Counted from the first letter of the stretch, positions 26,612 through 36,996 are shown. The stretch is DNA of 64,000 nucleotides from Shewanella sediminis HAW-EB3 (GCF_000018025.1 NC_009831.1:3968001-4032000), one strand, 5' to 3'. The notes: generated by a model from the letters alone, not told the origin. Program-made: numbers and translations.

Positions 26612-29599
26612 ATGGATTACAGAGCTAACATCATAAGGGTCGCGCTACTAAGCCTATCCTTATCTGCAGCAGGTTTATCAGGATCAGATGCCAATGCTGC
26701 TAACCCAACGACGAACACCAATACCATTTCTGATGCTACTTCTAATCCCGGCGCTCAGCACCGAGCCTTCCCTGACGTCAACCTCCCCGAACCCGCCAAT
26801 GGCGAACACGCCATCGGGCTTTTAGGCGATAAGCTGCCGGATGTCGCGGCGGCATATGAAATGACAACTTCAGAGTTTGCCAAACTGATCAGAACCGATA
26901 AGACGGTATGGTTAGATCGCAGAGCTCATATCTTCTATGTAGAAGTTGAAGCACCAACAGAGCTCGCCGAATCCGATCCTGGCGGCGAAATCCAAACTGC
27001 ACTCAATGAAGTAGAGACCTTTAGTCTCAATAGCCGCCCCGGGGCACCGCGAACCATATTTCTCGATTTCGACGGTCACACAACCACAGGTACCGCCTGG
27101 AATAGCTCCAATAATGTCACCACGATAAACTCCCCCGCCTATAACACAGACGGTACCTCGGCCTCCTTCACTCAACTCGAACTCGATAGAATTTATCTGA
27201 TGTGGCAACAGGTAGCCGAAGACTTTGCCCCATTTAATGTAAATGTGACAACCCAGGAACCCTCACCAGACAAGATAACGAGAACCACCTCTTCCGATCA
27301 GACATTCGGAACTCGGGTTATTATCACGCAAGATAACTTCGCCAATTGCGGCTGCGGCGGTTTCGCCTATTTAAGAATATTCGATGATTACGGCAGTAAT
27401 GGCGATTATTACAAACCCGCCTTCGTATTTAACTCTAGCGTTGTCGGCGCAGGGGAAGCGATCACTCATGAGGCCGGCCATAATCTTGGGCTTAGCCACG
27501 ACGGACAGAGTGATGGCACCAGCTACTACCAGGGACATGGATCCGGCGCCACTGGCTGGGCCCCAATCATGGGAGTCGGCTATTACCGCGAACTCGTCCA
27601 ATGGAGCAAGGGGGAATACCCCCAGGCGAACCAGCAACAAGATGATATTCAGGTGATACAGAATTACGGCGCGCCTTTGATGCTCGATGATCACGGCGAT
27701 AGTATCGCTAATGCCTCGGCGTTAAGCGAAACTCCCAATGGCGACACGACCACACTCGATGGCAACGGCCTGATACGCCGCCGTGATGATATGGACATGT
27801 TTAGCTTCACTGCCGGCGCGGGAAGTTTCACTCTGAATATCTCGCCATCCGCTGTAAGCCCGAACCTGGATATTCTGGCTCAGCTCTATAACAGTTCAGG
27901 CACTCTGATAGCCAGCAATAACCCCAGCTCTTCACTCCCCGCGGCGATCAGCGGCAGCTTTGCCAGCGGCGGAGAATACTACCTCAAGGTGGATGGCACT
28001 GGTAAAGGCGAGCTCTCTACCGGTTACAGTGATTACGGCAGCTTAGGCTGGTATACCATCAATGGTAGCGTGCAAAATGACGGCAATTTACAATCCCCGA
28101 CCGCCGCCGTCTCAGTTGGTTATGTTCCGGGATATGCACCTATCACCGCGTTCTTCAATGGTTCAGCCTCCACCGATGATATCGGGATCACCGACTATAG
28201 CTGGAATTTCGGCGACGGTGGAGTGGGTAGTGGAGTGAGTCCGTCTCATGAATATCTTGCCCCGGGCGTATATAATGTCACTCTGACCGTTACCGATACC
28301 GACAACCTCACGGACTCAGACACGCTGGCCATCTCTGTGGTTAACCGCTCGCCGATTGCGATCGCCAACGCCGACAGCTACTCAGGCACCGCCCCCCATA
28401 GCGTTCAATTCTATAGTACGGGCTCAAAAGATCAGGATGATTTGGGCACCATTACCTATGCCTGGCTATTCGGCGACGGCAACGGTTCAACTTCCGCCAA
28501 TCCGAGTCATCTCTATGCGGCTCAAGGTACATATACTCCGAGTCTGACCGTCACCGATAACTTAGGCGTTCAGGATAGCGTCACACTGTCGGATATCAGT
28601 ATCTCACCACCGGCTTATCTGGACCAATATGCACAAGGCGAGATATTAGGTTCGGGTACGGTAGGAGGGAATTACACAGACACCTTCGATAACAGCTCGG
28701 CTCAGACAATTAGGGAGCGGGAGTCCGGCGGCAGAAAAAGCAGTCGCTATAGCTATTTGCTACATACCTGGTTATTTAATGTCTCATCGGGTAACACAGT
28801 GACCATACATCTGAACGCCTGGATGACAGGCTCTTCAGACAGCGATCAGATGCGCTTCTCCTACTCAGTGAATGGCGCAGACTATGTCGAATTCACAAGA
28901 GTACAGAACACTGACAATGTGGGACTTAAGTCTTTCTTTATGCCTCAGGGCAGCAGCGGGGATGTACGCATTCGTGTCGAGGACACAAATCACACCCCGG
29001 GACGCCGAGGCTTAGATACCGTCTATATCCAGCAACTCTATATCAGTAGCGAGACCCTGCTCGACGGTGATGTGCCAGCAACGCCGTCCATGCAGACTGC
29101 GACGCCAATATCATCGAGCCAGATAGATATCGCCTGGACTGAAACATCGGAGAATGAATCTGGCTTCAATATCGAGCGCTCAACCGACCAAAGCAGCTGG
29201 AGCTCAGCAGGCTCGGTAGGGGCTAATGTCACCACTTTCAGCGATAGCGGATTATTGGCAGGCACGACCTATTACTACCGCATCAGTGCCTTTAACGGTT
29301 ATGGCAGCTCGCTTGAGTCCAATACCGTTTCGGCCACCACCGATGCTGCAAGCCCCATCAGCCTCACCGCCACTGGCAGGAAGGTTAAGGGAATTAAACA
29401 TATCGACCTGCAGTGGTATCAATACCCAGATGTCGATATCTACTTCGATAATGCTGACGCCGTTACTTTTAGCGCAGAAAGTAGTGAACCCTATGGTTAC
29501 GATCTCAACACCGGCCTGAAAGGCGGTGGCAATCATTCTATTCAGGTGTGTAACGCCGGCGGCGGAGACTGCTCGGAGGTGGTGACTGTGATCTTTTAA
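26612..29599 (+). CDS. Secreted metzincin-like metalloprotease with PKD and fibronectin III domains
   Basis: 995 residues. Signal peptide (ALLSLSLSAAGLSGSDANA), a pro-region, then a catalytic domain starting near RTIFLDFDGHTT, with the zinc site HEAGHNLGLSHD near residue 288 and a downstream IMGVGYY that fits the metzincin Met-turn. A pre-peptidase C-terminal-like domain, two PKD domains (each with WNFGDG or WLFGDG), a fibronectin III domain at about 820-910 and a C-terminal domain (LTATGRKVKGIKHIDLQW to the end) follow. That last domain is also the C-terminus of the convergent serine protease. Likely an exported degradative enzyme, possibly via type II secretion. Confidence 0.88.
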   Translation: MDYRANIIRVALLSLSLSAAGLSGSDANAANPTTNTNTISDATSNPGAQHRAFPDVNLPEPANGEHAIGLLGDKLPDVAAAYEMTTSEFAKLIRTDKTVWLDRRAHIFYVEVEAPTELAESDPGGEIQTALNEVETFSLNSRPGAPRTIFLDFDGHTTTGTAWNSSNNVTTINSPAYNTDGTSASFTQLELDRIYLMWQQVAEDFAPFNVNVTTQEPSPDKITRTTSSDQTFGTRVIITQDNFANCGCGGFAYLRIFDDYGSNGDYYKPAFVFNSSVVGAGEAITHEAGHNLGLSHDGQSDGTSYYQGHGSGATGWAPIMGVGYYRELVQWSKGEYPQANQQQDDIQVIQNYGAPLMLDDHGDSIANASALSETPNGDTTTLDGNGLIRRRDDMDMFSFTAGAGSFTLNISPSAVSPNLDILAQLYNSSGTLIASNNPSSSLPAAISGSFASGGEYYLKVDGTGKGELSTGYSDYGSLGWYTINGSVQNDGNLQSPTAAVSVGYVPGYAPITAFFNGSASTDDIGITDYSWNFGDGGVGSGVSPSHEYLAPGVYNVTLTVTDTDNLTDSDTLAISVVNRSPIAIANADSYSGTAPHSVQFYSTGSKDQDDLGTITYAWLFGDGNGSTSANPSHLYAAQGTYTPSLTVTDNLGVQDSVTLSDISISPPAYLDQYAQGEILGSGTVGGNYTDTFDNSSAQTIRERESGGRKSSRYSYLLHTWLFNVSSGNTVTIHLNAWMTGSSDSDQMRFSYSVNGADYVEFTRVQNTDNVGLKSFFMPQGSSGDVRIRVEDTNHTPGRRGLDTVYIQQLYISSETLLDGDVPATPSMQTATPISSSQIDIAWTETSENESGFNIERSTDQSSWSSAGSVGANVTTFSDSGLLAGTTYYYRISAFNGYGSSLESNTVSATTDAASPISLTATGRKVKGIKHIDLQWYQYPDVDIYFDNADAVTFSAESSEPYGYDLNTGLKGGGNHSIQVCNAGGGDCSEVVTVIF

Positions 29600-29657
29600 A
29601 ATCACGGTTCTCTTGGAACCTGCAACAGATGGTTACACCACGCACGCTTGTCATAAT

Positions 29658-29687
29658 AAAAAACCGCAGCGAAGGCTGCGGTTTTTA
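29658..29687. terminator. Bidirectional terminator between two secreted proteases
   Basis: ccgcagc-gaag-gctgcgg (29664-29681) flanked by A6 on the left and T5 on the right, so it works in both directions for the convergent genes. Confidence 0.9.
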
Positions 29688-29752
29688 TTTTTCTTTAATT
29701 AAGCTCAGTAGCTTCGAGTACGGTTTAACACACTGTCGAGGCGACACATCAC

Positions 29753-31579
29753 TTAAAAGTTAACCGTCTGCTCACCAGTACAGGTCGATGTACCTTCATC
29801 ACAGGCTTTATAGGTGTATGAACCGCCGCCCTTAGATGTGATTGAGTCAGTATAAGTCGAACTTGCCGATGTAGTAGTAATCATGCTGCCATTACGATAC
29901 ACATCGACATTGCTGCCCGCCGCACCGCTAAAGCTCAAGTCGACTTTCTTCACGCCTTTGCTCTTATAACCGCTCGCAGAAAGAGTGAAGTCACCACCTG
30001 GTTCTGTGCCACCGCCGTTACCGGCACAACCATTAGCCGTCAGGTAAGCATCGGCTGCAGCCGCCTTGACGATACCGTAACCGAAGTAATCATCTTTACC
30101 CGCAGCGCCGCTGTCCATGGCTGTCGCTTTAAGTGCTTCACGAATTTCTGTACCCGTACACTCGTTATGATTTGACCAAACCAGCGCCGCAAGACCAGAA
30201 ACCGCAGGTGTCGCCATCGAGGTTCCACTCATGAAACCAAAGTCAGAGGTACCGATATCGATATTCGCACTGCCGGCAGCTAACAACGCCGCTCGATCTT
30301 CGAAGGCAGCGCCAACAGCCGGGATACTTGTAGTATTGGTGTCACCTAAAGTGGCATAGAGCATACCCGCTTCATTGTTGATGATGATCGCACCAACGCC
30401 GCCGGAACCTTCACAGTTAGCCACTTTATCGTGGAAAGAGATCACGCCGCGATCGATCACACAGATATTACCGTTAGCACCACCGTCGGTCGCCTCGGCG
30501 GTACCCATGTAGTAAGTACTACCGTTAACAGCACCAGAGTTTTCCATCGCGGAGCTCGCGTAAGCCACACCATCGGCAGTCATGTTTGCCGATGTAGCCA
30601 TACCCGCAGGGTACGTCGATAGGGTATCGACACCACCTGCCGTCACTTCGACACAGATAGTCTCATCATCTTTCGCACGCTTGCCGCGACCAGACAGACA
30701 AGTTGGGAACTGAGAGAAATCGGCGATATTATTATCGGCATCGTTCGCACCAATCATCATCACAGAGGGGTAACCCGCAGGATATGAACGTACGTTATTA
30801 CCGTCGTTACCGGCAGCGGCCACGACCAAGCCACCCGCATCGGTAAATGCCTGAAAGGCATTGGATTCGGTAGAGTTTGAACCACCACCACCAAGACTCA
30901 TGCTGATGATGTTAGCACCCGCGGCACTACATAGATCGGCAGCTTTAGCTAAATCTGATGAGTAGCCCCAGCCATCTTCATTAAATACCTTGATGATATG
31001 CAGATCGGCGCCCGGCGCCATACCTACAACTCCAAAACCATTATCTGCCGCAGCTACGGTACCCGCAACGTGTGTACCATGTGGGCCACCATGGTCATTC
31101 CAGTTCCCCGTACCCGAGTCATTGTCACCGCTAATGTTATTCCACTCGAAATCACCATTACTGCTATCCAGACCCGAATCGATAATACAAACCTTCATAC
31201 CGGCATTGGCATTAAAGGTAAGCTGATCGGCCTGAGACTGATAAACCGCATAAGGCGTTACCTGCTCAGTCATAGGGTTACCCGCATCATCACTGAAGGC
31301 AGACATCAGGTGACGACGTTGGTCGGCTTCGACCAGTTTAATGTGTGGGTTATTCAGTAACCCTTTAACCTGTAAAAGGTCTTTACCGGCAAACGTTGCC
31401 GAAATAAAACCATTTCCATCTACATGTATTTGAGCACCAAGCTTGTTAGCTAACGCCTTAACGATGCCTTTATTGTTATTGTCCACTTGAATAATATAAC
31501 GATCGTCATCTGCTTTTGCGGTTGTCGATACACTCACTGTCAGGGCAATGATTGCACCCGCAATTTTAGATAATTTCAT
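29753..31579 (-). CDS. Secreted subtilisin-like serine protease (S8) with PA insert
   Basis: 608 residues. Signal peptide (to AKA), an inhibitor-I9-type propeptide (RYIIQVDNNNKGIVKALANK to about residue 90), and a subtilase domain with Asp134 in CIIDSGLD, His167 in HGTHVAGTVAA and Ser in GTSMATPAVSG near residue 450. A protease-associated (PA) domain is inserted before the serine (ICVIDRG, GVGAIIINNEAG). The last 75 residues, LSASGYKSKGVKKVDLSFSG to the end, form a beta-rich domain shared with the convergent metalloprotease. Expected to be an extracellular broad-specificity protease. Confidence 0.93.
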   Translation of the reverse strand: MKLSKIAGAIIALTVSVSTTAKADDDRYIIQVDNNNKGIVKALANKLGAQIHVDGNGFISATFAGKDLLQVKGLLNNPHIKLVEADQRRHLMSAFSDDAGNPMTEQVTPYAVYQSQADQLTFNANAGMKVCIIDSGLDSSNGDFEWNNISGDNDSGTGNWNDHGGPHGTHVAGTVAAADNGFGVVGMAPGADLHIIKVFNEDGWGYSSDLAKAADLCSAAGANIISMSLGGGGSNSTESNAFQAFTDAGGLVVAAAGNDGNNVRSYPAGYPSVMMIGANDADNNIADFSQFPTCLSGRGKRAKDDETICVEVTAGGVDTLSTYPAGMATSANMTADGVAYASSAMENSGAVNGSTYYMGTAEATDGGANGNICVIDRGVISFHDKVANCEGSGGVGAIIINNEAGMLYATLGDTNTTSIPAVGAAFEDRAALLAAGSANIDIGTSDFGFMSGTSMATPAVSGLAALVWSNHNECTGTEIREALKATAMDSGAAGKDDYFGYGIVKAAAADAYLTANGCAGNGGGTEPGGDFTLSASGYKSKGVKKVDLSFSGAAGSNVDVYRNGSMITTTSASSTYTDSITSKGGGSYTYKACDEGTSTCTGEQTVNF

Positions 31580-31882
31580 AAAGTCTCTCCGATTTATTTT
31601 TTAGTATAGAGTTACTATGGCTACTGAATAATGCCGCAACACTTTTCACTGTTGAGCGTGCTTTTTTCGACATTATCGTTGGCTTAACGCTTTAGAAACT
31701 AACAGACATCACAAAACATAACAATAGAACAACAAAGATTTAACAAATGTAAGTATAATCTAATACTTTGTGTCACATTTAAAATCTACCAATCGCAAAC
31801 ACCTATTTTTCCCCGATAACAGGCTTCCTGTGTTACTTTCTAGCATTACCAACTCCAGTCAGTGATCGGGTAGTGCATCCCT
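31580..31882. other. Divergent intergenic region, no distinct element seen
   Basis: AT-rich promoter region for the subtilisin gene (minus) and the DUF2461 gene (plus). I see no recognisable operator, repeat or structured RNA in it. Confidence 0.4.
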
Positions 31883-32554
31883 ATGTTTAGTCAGGAAAGT
31901 TTTTCGTTTTTATCTCTGCTCGCCAGTAACAATGAGCGCGAATGGTTCAAATCCCATCAGGCTCGATATGAAGATGAGGTGCGCACGCCGGCACTCAAAT
32001 TCATCGAAGCCATGCAGCCGCATATAGTCTCCCTCTCGCCCAGACTGACGGCGGTGCCTAAGAAGGTGGGTGGCAGCTTGATGCGGCCACAGCGTGATGC
32101 CAGGTTCAGTAAAGATAAGACCCCCTACAAAACCAATGTCGGCATTCAGTTCAGGCATTTTCAGGGCAAAGATGTCCACGCCCCGGGTTTATATCTGCAT
32201 ATCGCCAACGAAGGTTGCTTTCTCGGTGCCGGAATTTGGCACCCCGATTCGAAGGCGCTAAACAAGATCCGCACCTGTCTCGATGAGAACCCCAATGCCT
32301 ATAAGAAAGCGCTGGCGCAATTGAGAGCCGGAGGGTTTGAGATGGAGGGAGATAGCTTAGTGCGCCCACCGCGTGGCTATGATAAAGCCCACCCCATGCT
32401 CGAGGAGCTTAAACGAAAAGACTTTATCGCTATCAAGAATATCGACGCCAAGCAGATATACGACAAAGATTTTGTGAATTGGTGTGCCAATGAATTCAAG
32501 CAGACTCAGAAGCTGATGGGTTATTTGTGCTTCGCGTTGGATCTGGATTACTGA
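31883..32554 (+). CDS. DUF2461 family protein
   Basis: 223 residues, close to the family's usual length. Typical segments are visible: FLSLLASNNEREWFKSHQARYE at the start, MRPQRDARFSKDKTPYKTN, then GLYLHIANEGCFLGAGIW and the C-terminal RKDFIAIKNIDAKQI. The family (TIGR02453) is widespread in bacteria and fungi and has no established activity. No signal peptide is present. It is followed 57 bases on by the GST gene on the same strand. Confidence 0.9.
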   Translation: MFSQESFSFLSLLASNNEREWFKSHQARYEDEVRTPALKFIEAMQPHIVSLSPRLTAVPKKVGGSLMRPQRDARFSKDKTPYKTNVGIQFRHFQGKDVHAPGLYLHIANEGCFLGAGIWHPDSKALNKIRTCLDENPNAYKKALAQLRAGGFEMEGDSLVRPPRGYDKAHPMLEELKRKDFIAIKNIDAKQIYDKDFVNWCANEFKQTQKLMGYLCFALDLDY

Positions 32555-32611
32555 TACGTACTCGCTAAGCTTGTGAACAGGTCAAGTTTGTGAGCAGTCT
32601 AAGGAATAACT

Positions 32612-33280
32612 ATGATAGAACTCTACACTGCAGCAACACCCAACGGACATAAGATCTCTATCGCCTTAGAGGAGATGGGACTGGATTATCAGGTTATCCA
32701 TATCGATCTGATGGCTGGGGAGCAGAAAAGGCCCGAGTTTATAGCCATCAACCCTAATGGCCGTATTCCTGCCATCATAGACAGGGGTAACGATGATTTT
32801 ACCGTCTTCGAATCCGGTGCAATCTTGCTTTATCTCGCCGAAAAGACGGGGAAATTCCTGCCTGCTAACCCTAAGGAACGTTCGCAAGCGACTCAATGGC
32901 TGATGTTCCAGATGGGCGGCGTCGGCCCCATGATGGGACAAGCCAATGTCTTTTATCGCTACTTCCAGGAAAAAATTCCCGCGGCTATCGTTCGCTACCA
33001 ACATGAGAGCCGTCGCCTGTTCGAGGTGATGAATAACCAGCTTGCCGACAACCGCTACATAGCGGGCGATCAATACACCATCGCCGACATGGCCACCTGG
33101 CCTTGGGTGAGAACCTATGAGTGGAGCGGTGTCGATATCACAGGACTAACCCACCTTCAGCGTTGGATTGAGGAGTTAGCACTAAGGCCCGCTTCTCAGA
33201 AAGGAATCGTCACCCCACCTTCATCGGAACTGAGCGAGGAGGAGCTAGCCAAGGAGATTAGGAAGATGGTGACGGAGTAG
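32612..33280 (+). CDS. Glutathione S-transferase family protein (YfcG/Nu-class-like)
   Basis: 222 residues. The N-terminal thioredoxin-fold domain opens [22 protein letters not shown], with the cis-Pro loop NGRIPAI and the glutathione-gamma-Glu site [15 protein letters not shown]. The helical C-terminal domain has QVGG-like [12 protein letters not shown] and [11 protein letters not shown]. This closely follows E. coli YfcG, a disulfide-bond reductase using two glutathiones, so similar activity is likely. RBS: aaggaata. The C-terminus ends in a charged tail of about 20 residues. Confidence 0.9.
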   Translation: MIELYTAATPNGHKISIALEEMGLDYQVIHIDLMAGEQKRPEFIAINPNGRIPAIIDRGNDDFTVFESGAILLYLAEKTGKFLPANPKERSQATQWLMFQMGGVGPMMGQANVFYRYFQEKIPAAIVRYQHESRRLFEVMNNQLADNRYIAGDQYTIADMATWPWVRTYEWSGVDITGLTHLQRWIEELALRPASQKGIVTPPSSELSEEELAKEIRKMVTE

Positions 33281-33550
33281 GCTTAGAGCGACGAGGTGCG
33301 AGGCAGTTTGACCGCTAAACCCCGTTTATCATGCGCTAAAAATTAAATAACACTTGATTCTATATAGCATTCCCATAAACCTTAGGCTCAAGTATGAGAG
33401 GCATGGATGCCGAACTGGCTTTTAGATATGGCAGTCTTAGTTAGCCAACATCTTAGCTTTGTCCGCGAAAAAAGAATGATGTCGTACACAAATGCTATAT
33501 TTAAAAAATATTCGTCAATCTGCTATCGAAGGACGTTATTTGGAGATTAT

Positions 33551-34342
33551 ATGCGCTATAAACATCACTTAATTGCTATAACTTTACTTTTAATCAGCAA
33601 CTTCTCCTTTGCTAATGATAAAGTAATCAGTGTTGCAACATTAAGTGATTACGCTCCTTTCTGTATGGCGAGTGAAGATAGCAAAAGTAATCAGTTCATT
33701 CCTGTAGGTCAAGATGCTGTAGGGTTTAGCGGATATAGCTGGGATGTGTTCAGAGCAAGTTTCCATAGGATGGGCTACTCGATTCAAATATCAGTTACAC
33801 CATGGGCCAGAGCGCTACACTCTCTGCAAAGCGGCAAAGTTGATATTCTATTCCCGGCAGGAAAGAGCGTAGAGCGACTAAAGGTATTTGATTACTCAAA
33901 GGAGCCCATCAGCGAGATTAATTTTGCGCTTTATGTAAATGCAGACAGCACAATACAGTGGCAAGGTTTAGCATCGCTGGAAGGGTTAACAGTTGGTGTT
34001 AAAAGAGCTTTCAACTATGGGGATAGATGGAACTCAACCACAGATATAATCAAATTTGATGTCAACGGCAGTCAACAAGGATTTAAAATGTTAGCGTCAA
34101 ACCGGATTGATGCCCTTCTTGGTTACGAATACAGCTGGGACTATTTTTTAAAACAAGCAGGTTGGAAACACAAATATCGAAAGCTCGCCATCCTCGACTC
34201 TACTCATGAGTACCTGGCATCTCTCAAGAGTAACCCCAGGCGCAAAACATTATTCAAAGCCTTTGAACAAGGCAAAAAACAGCTCATAGAAAGTGGAGAA
34301 CTCGGCAAGCTCAAACAAAAATGGTTCGGTAATAATCAATAA
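33551..34342 (+). CDS. Periplasmic substrate-binding protein (SBP_bac_3-like)
   Basis: 263 residues from ATG 33551, chosen because tggag precedes it and a signal peptide (HHLIAITLLLISNFSFA) begins there; the frame is open upstream to 33407. The mature part shows the type-3 periplasmic binding fold: SVATLSDYAPFCM, GYSWDVFRASFHRMGY, PWARALHSLQSGKVDILFPAGKS and LEGLTVGVKRAFNYG. Orphan proteins of this type in Shewanella usually lack a linked ABC permease, and none is seen here, so ligand and partner are unknown. The base composition is more AT-rich than in neighbouring genes. Confidence 0.82.
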   Translation: MRYKHHLIAITLLLISNFSFANDKVISVATLSDYAPFCMASEDSKSNQFIPVGQDAVGFSGYSWDVFRASFHRMGYSIQISVTPWARALHSLQSGKVDILFPAGKSVERLKVFDYSKEPISEINFALYVNADSTIQWQGLASLEGLTVGVKRAFNYGDRWNSTTDIIKFDVNGSQQGFKMLASNRIDALLGYEYSWDYFLKQAGWKHKYRKLAILDSTHEYLASLKSNPRRKTLFKAFEQGKKQLIESGELGKLKQKWFGNNQ

Positions 34343-34373
34343 GAGGTTGGGAAAAGCTTGTGAGCTACTATCT

Positions 34374-35045
34374 TCATTCCTTTCTCAAGGTCACCCGAAA
34401 TAACTTTCGAGGAAGCGCCCCCTCCTCAAACTCATCAATTTCAACTATTTTAAACCCCTCGGCTAAATGTCTCACCTTATCTTCTGAGAAGAAGTGCACT
34501 ATAAAGCCCCCAGCCTGATACATATCCTCGCCATGATGGGTGCCGACAGCATAATCAGCATCCCCTGTATGTCTGACAGTATAGATATTTAGGCCGCCTG
34601 GCTTCAGTACTCTTCTAACCTCCTTTGACAGGAACTCAAGCTCACTGGTGGTGAGCGCCATACAATAGAGCATATGAGAATAACAGGCATCGAGTGAATC
34701 ATTTTTGAAAGGTAATGGGTTTCTGATATCGTGACATTTGGCAGTTATGAGATGAGAAAGCCCTAGTGATGCTGCTTTTTCTTTTATCTCTACAACTCCA
34801 GACGGTGAATAATCTATCACTTGAACCTGAAAGCCACTTTTAGCAAAGAACATGGTATCGCGCCCCTGGCCACCTCCAAGCTCTAGAATGTCACTCACTC
34901 CCTCTTTCTTAAATAGATCGACCGCTATTGAAGCGCAAGCGCTCTGTAGTTCACCAAACATATCCGGCTTACTTGAGAGAGTGGTTTCCCAGTGACTTTT
35001 CTGTTTGGCCAAACTGGATTTTTGAGTACCTATCACTTCTTTCAT
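34374..35045 (-). CDS. Class I SAM-dependent methyltransferase
   Basis: About 223 residues from ATG 35045; a GTG-start extension to 35102 has no ribosome-binding site. Motif I is clear (DILELGGGQGRDTMFFA), followed by motif II (VQVIDYSPSGV) and the post-motif DACYSHMLYCMALT, then EVRRVLKPGGLNIYTVRHTG. It resembles small-molecule methyltransferases of the TehB/UbiE type. The substrate cannot be deduced. Confidence 0.85.
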   Translation of the reverse strand: MKEVIGTQKSSLAKQKSHWETTLSSKPDMFGELQSACASIAVDLFKKEGVSDILELGGGQGRDTMFFAKSGFQVQVIDYSPSGVVEIKEKAASLGLSHLITAKCHDIRNPLPFKNDSLDACYSHMLYCMALTTSELEFLSKEVRRVLKPGGLNIYTVRHTGDADYAVGTHHGEDMYQAGGFIVHFFSEDKVRHLAEGFKIVEIDEFEEGALPRKLFRVTLRKE

Positions 35046-35304
35046 CACATGATATCTCTTTTGATTTTGAATCCACCTAACCGCAAAGCACAATTTATTC
35101 ACAATTATTTTAGTAACTTATTAGCATGGTTTCTGTGAGGCAATGACCATTTTGTCCGGAGAAGCCGAGAATTTAGATAATCGAGAATCAGTTTGGCGTG
35201 TTAGATAAATCAAATTACCAGTAAAGGCATATTTTTGAATCCAATAGAATCATACACTTTGACATATCACCTTGCCCCCTCCCACCAATTAACACAGCCA
35301 AGAC

Positions 35305-35412
35305 GAAGAGATCTCCTTCTTTAAAATCACCAAGTGTAGAGCCCACATGGAAGTGCTTGCGGCGACTCACAGAAGCATCTGCACAGCCTGCCGCAGGAGG
35401 CGATAGATACCA
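35305..35412 (+). repeat. Dispersed intergenic repeat, copy 1
   Basis: Shares with the repeats at 60640-60763 and 61696-61830 the end gaagagat, the segment gtgtaga, agcccacatgg and the end cagaag.atctgcaca..gccgcagg. It is shorter internally than the other two. It lies in the 35046-35546 gap, where an open frame on the minus strand (35215-35424) runs through the repeat and is not supported as a gene. Confidence 0.55.
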
Positions 35413-35546
35413 ATGAAGGAACACACTTCAAACCCACTCCCCGGTACCAACAACCCACATAAAAAATGCCACCAGCCTTCATTCTAAGGCTGCCCAACTT
35501 CTGTTACACTTGCGCCCAGATAAATACCAGCGCTAGGCAACTACCC

Positions 35547-36938
35547 ATGGGCGACTCCTTGAACTCGAGCCAAAGTAACTCCACCCCAAAAGACTTACTC
35601 TCAATAACAGATGTACAAGCCGAGACCACGTCTCAGAAGCGGGCACTGAGCTACGCCAATACCATATATCTGCTGTTTCATCAGGTTATGGATAAGCAGC
35701 AACCCGCCGATCGTGTCGTAGGCGAATATTTCAGAGTCAATAAGAAGCACGGTTCTAAAGACCGACGCGTGATCCGTGAGAGTCTGTTTGCCATGTTCCG
35801 TTGGTGGGGCTGGTTAAACAAATTCAGCGATGCTCAGTCGAGTCAAGCCTGGTTCTCTATGCTCACCGCAACCGCGACCATGGAATCACACGCCTGGCAT
35901 GACATAATTCAAGCCTGGGGAGAGTTTTCAGGTATCGACTTTTCTGGCTCTAGCTATAACCAGGATGCGCCATCGACTGCATTCCCTTGCGTGAGCAGCA
36001 AGTGTGAGTGGATGAATGCACAATTTGCCCCACTGACATTTGATACCGATGAGCTGGTACCGGGGTGGTTCTGGCAGGTTTGTCCGATCGAAGATGCGGC
36101 GCAGCGATTGGCTATGGTCGAGTCTCTGTCATCACGCCCTCCTATCTGGAGCCGCGCTCAGAATATCGATACAACTACCGCCATTGAGCAGCTCAATCTG
36201 GTCGATGTTCCGGCAACAGCCAGTGACTATTTCAGTGACACGATTAACTTAGGCCATAAGAGCATTAACTTGAATGGCTTATCTCTGTATAAAGAGGGCA
36301 AGCTGGAGATACAGGATCTTGGCTCTCAGGTGATTGGCCATATCTGTGCCCCCAAAGAGAATGACCTTTGGTGGGACACCTGTAGCGGCGCCGGAGGGAA
36401 AAGCCTACAGCTCAGATCTCTGATGCTTCAGCAGAGCTCTCAATCCACTGGTAGTATCATAGCATCCGATATACGTCGCAAACCCTTAGAGGAGTTAGCC
36501 AAGCGAGCTAAGCGAGCCGGCTTTAAGGGGATCACTGTTTCCCCGTGGAAATCCGATGAGCTGCCGGTACCTCACGCCCATTTCGATGGCGTGCTCGTCG
36601 ATGCGCCTTGCAGCTGCACCGGCACCTGGCGTCGAAATCCGGATATGCGCTGGATAGATGCCGTGGAAGTGGTACAAGACAAACCTGAGTTGCAACTCGA
36701 TATTCTGCGCAGAAGCAGTCAGGCAGTTAAACGTGGCGGCACTTTAGTCTATGCCACCTGCTCACTCTCTCCCGTTGAGAATGAAGAGGTGGTTAATGCC
36801 TTTTTAGCCGAACAGAGTGAATTCACCTTAGAGTCAATCACTCACCCGTTCACCGGCAACGAAACAGAGATGCTAACCGTATTCCCGTTCGAAGCCGATA
36901 CAGACGGTATGTTTGTGGCACGAATGAGACGAAGCTAA
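35547..36938 (+). CDS. RsmB/NOP2-family RNA (cytosine-5) methyltransferase
   Basis: About 463 residues from ATG 35547. An upstream frame to 35466 overlaps what looks like the promoter (tacact near 35505). The N-terminal helical region resembles NusB/RsmB-type substrate-binding parts (SKDRRVIRESLFAMFRWW). The catalytic domain has SAM motif WWDTCSGAGGKSLQL and both catalytic cysteines, in VDAPCSCTGTWRRNPD and YATCSLSPVENEEVV. These are the paired PC/TC cysteines of m5C RNA methyltransferases. The target is probably rRNA or tRNA; it is not the canonical RsmB/RsmF sequence. Confidence 0.88.
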   Translation: MGDSLNSSQSNSTPKDLLSITDVQAETTSQKRALSYANTIYLLFHQVMDKQQPADRVVGEYFRVNKKHGSKDRRVIRESLFAMFRWWGWLNKFSDAQSSQAWFSMLTATATMESHAWHDIIQAWGEFSGIDFSGSSYNQDAPSTAFPCVSSKCEWMNAQFAPLTFDTDELVPGWFWQVCPIEDAAQRLAMVESLSSRPPIWSRAQNIDTTTAIEQLNLVDVPATASDYFSDTINLGHKSINLNGLSLYKEGKLEIQDLGSQVIGHICAPKENDLWWDTCSGAGGKSLQLRSLMLQQSSQSTGSIIASDIRRKPLEELAKRAKRAGFKGITVSPWKSDELPVPHAHFDGVLVDAPCSCTGTWRRNPDMRWIDAVEVVQDKPELQLDILRRSSQAVKRGGTLVYATCSLSPVENEEVVNAFLAEQSEFTLESITHPFTGNETEMLTVFPFEADTDGMFVARMRRS

Positions 36939-36965
36939 ACTCCCTCCATGGTAAAGTGAGATAAA

Positions 36966-36996
36966 AGAAAAGGCGGCCTCGGGTCGCCTTTTCTTT
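36966..36996 (+). terminator. Terminator after the RNA methyltransferase
   Basis: 13-bp stem agaaaaggcggcc / ggtcgccttttct with one G-T pair and loop tcg, ending in a T-rich tail. Confidence 0.9.

Noticed and set aside
35215..35424. 69-codon minus-strand frame
   Set aside because: It lies over the dispersed repeat shared with 61696-61830 and has no start context.
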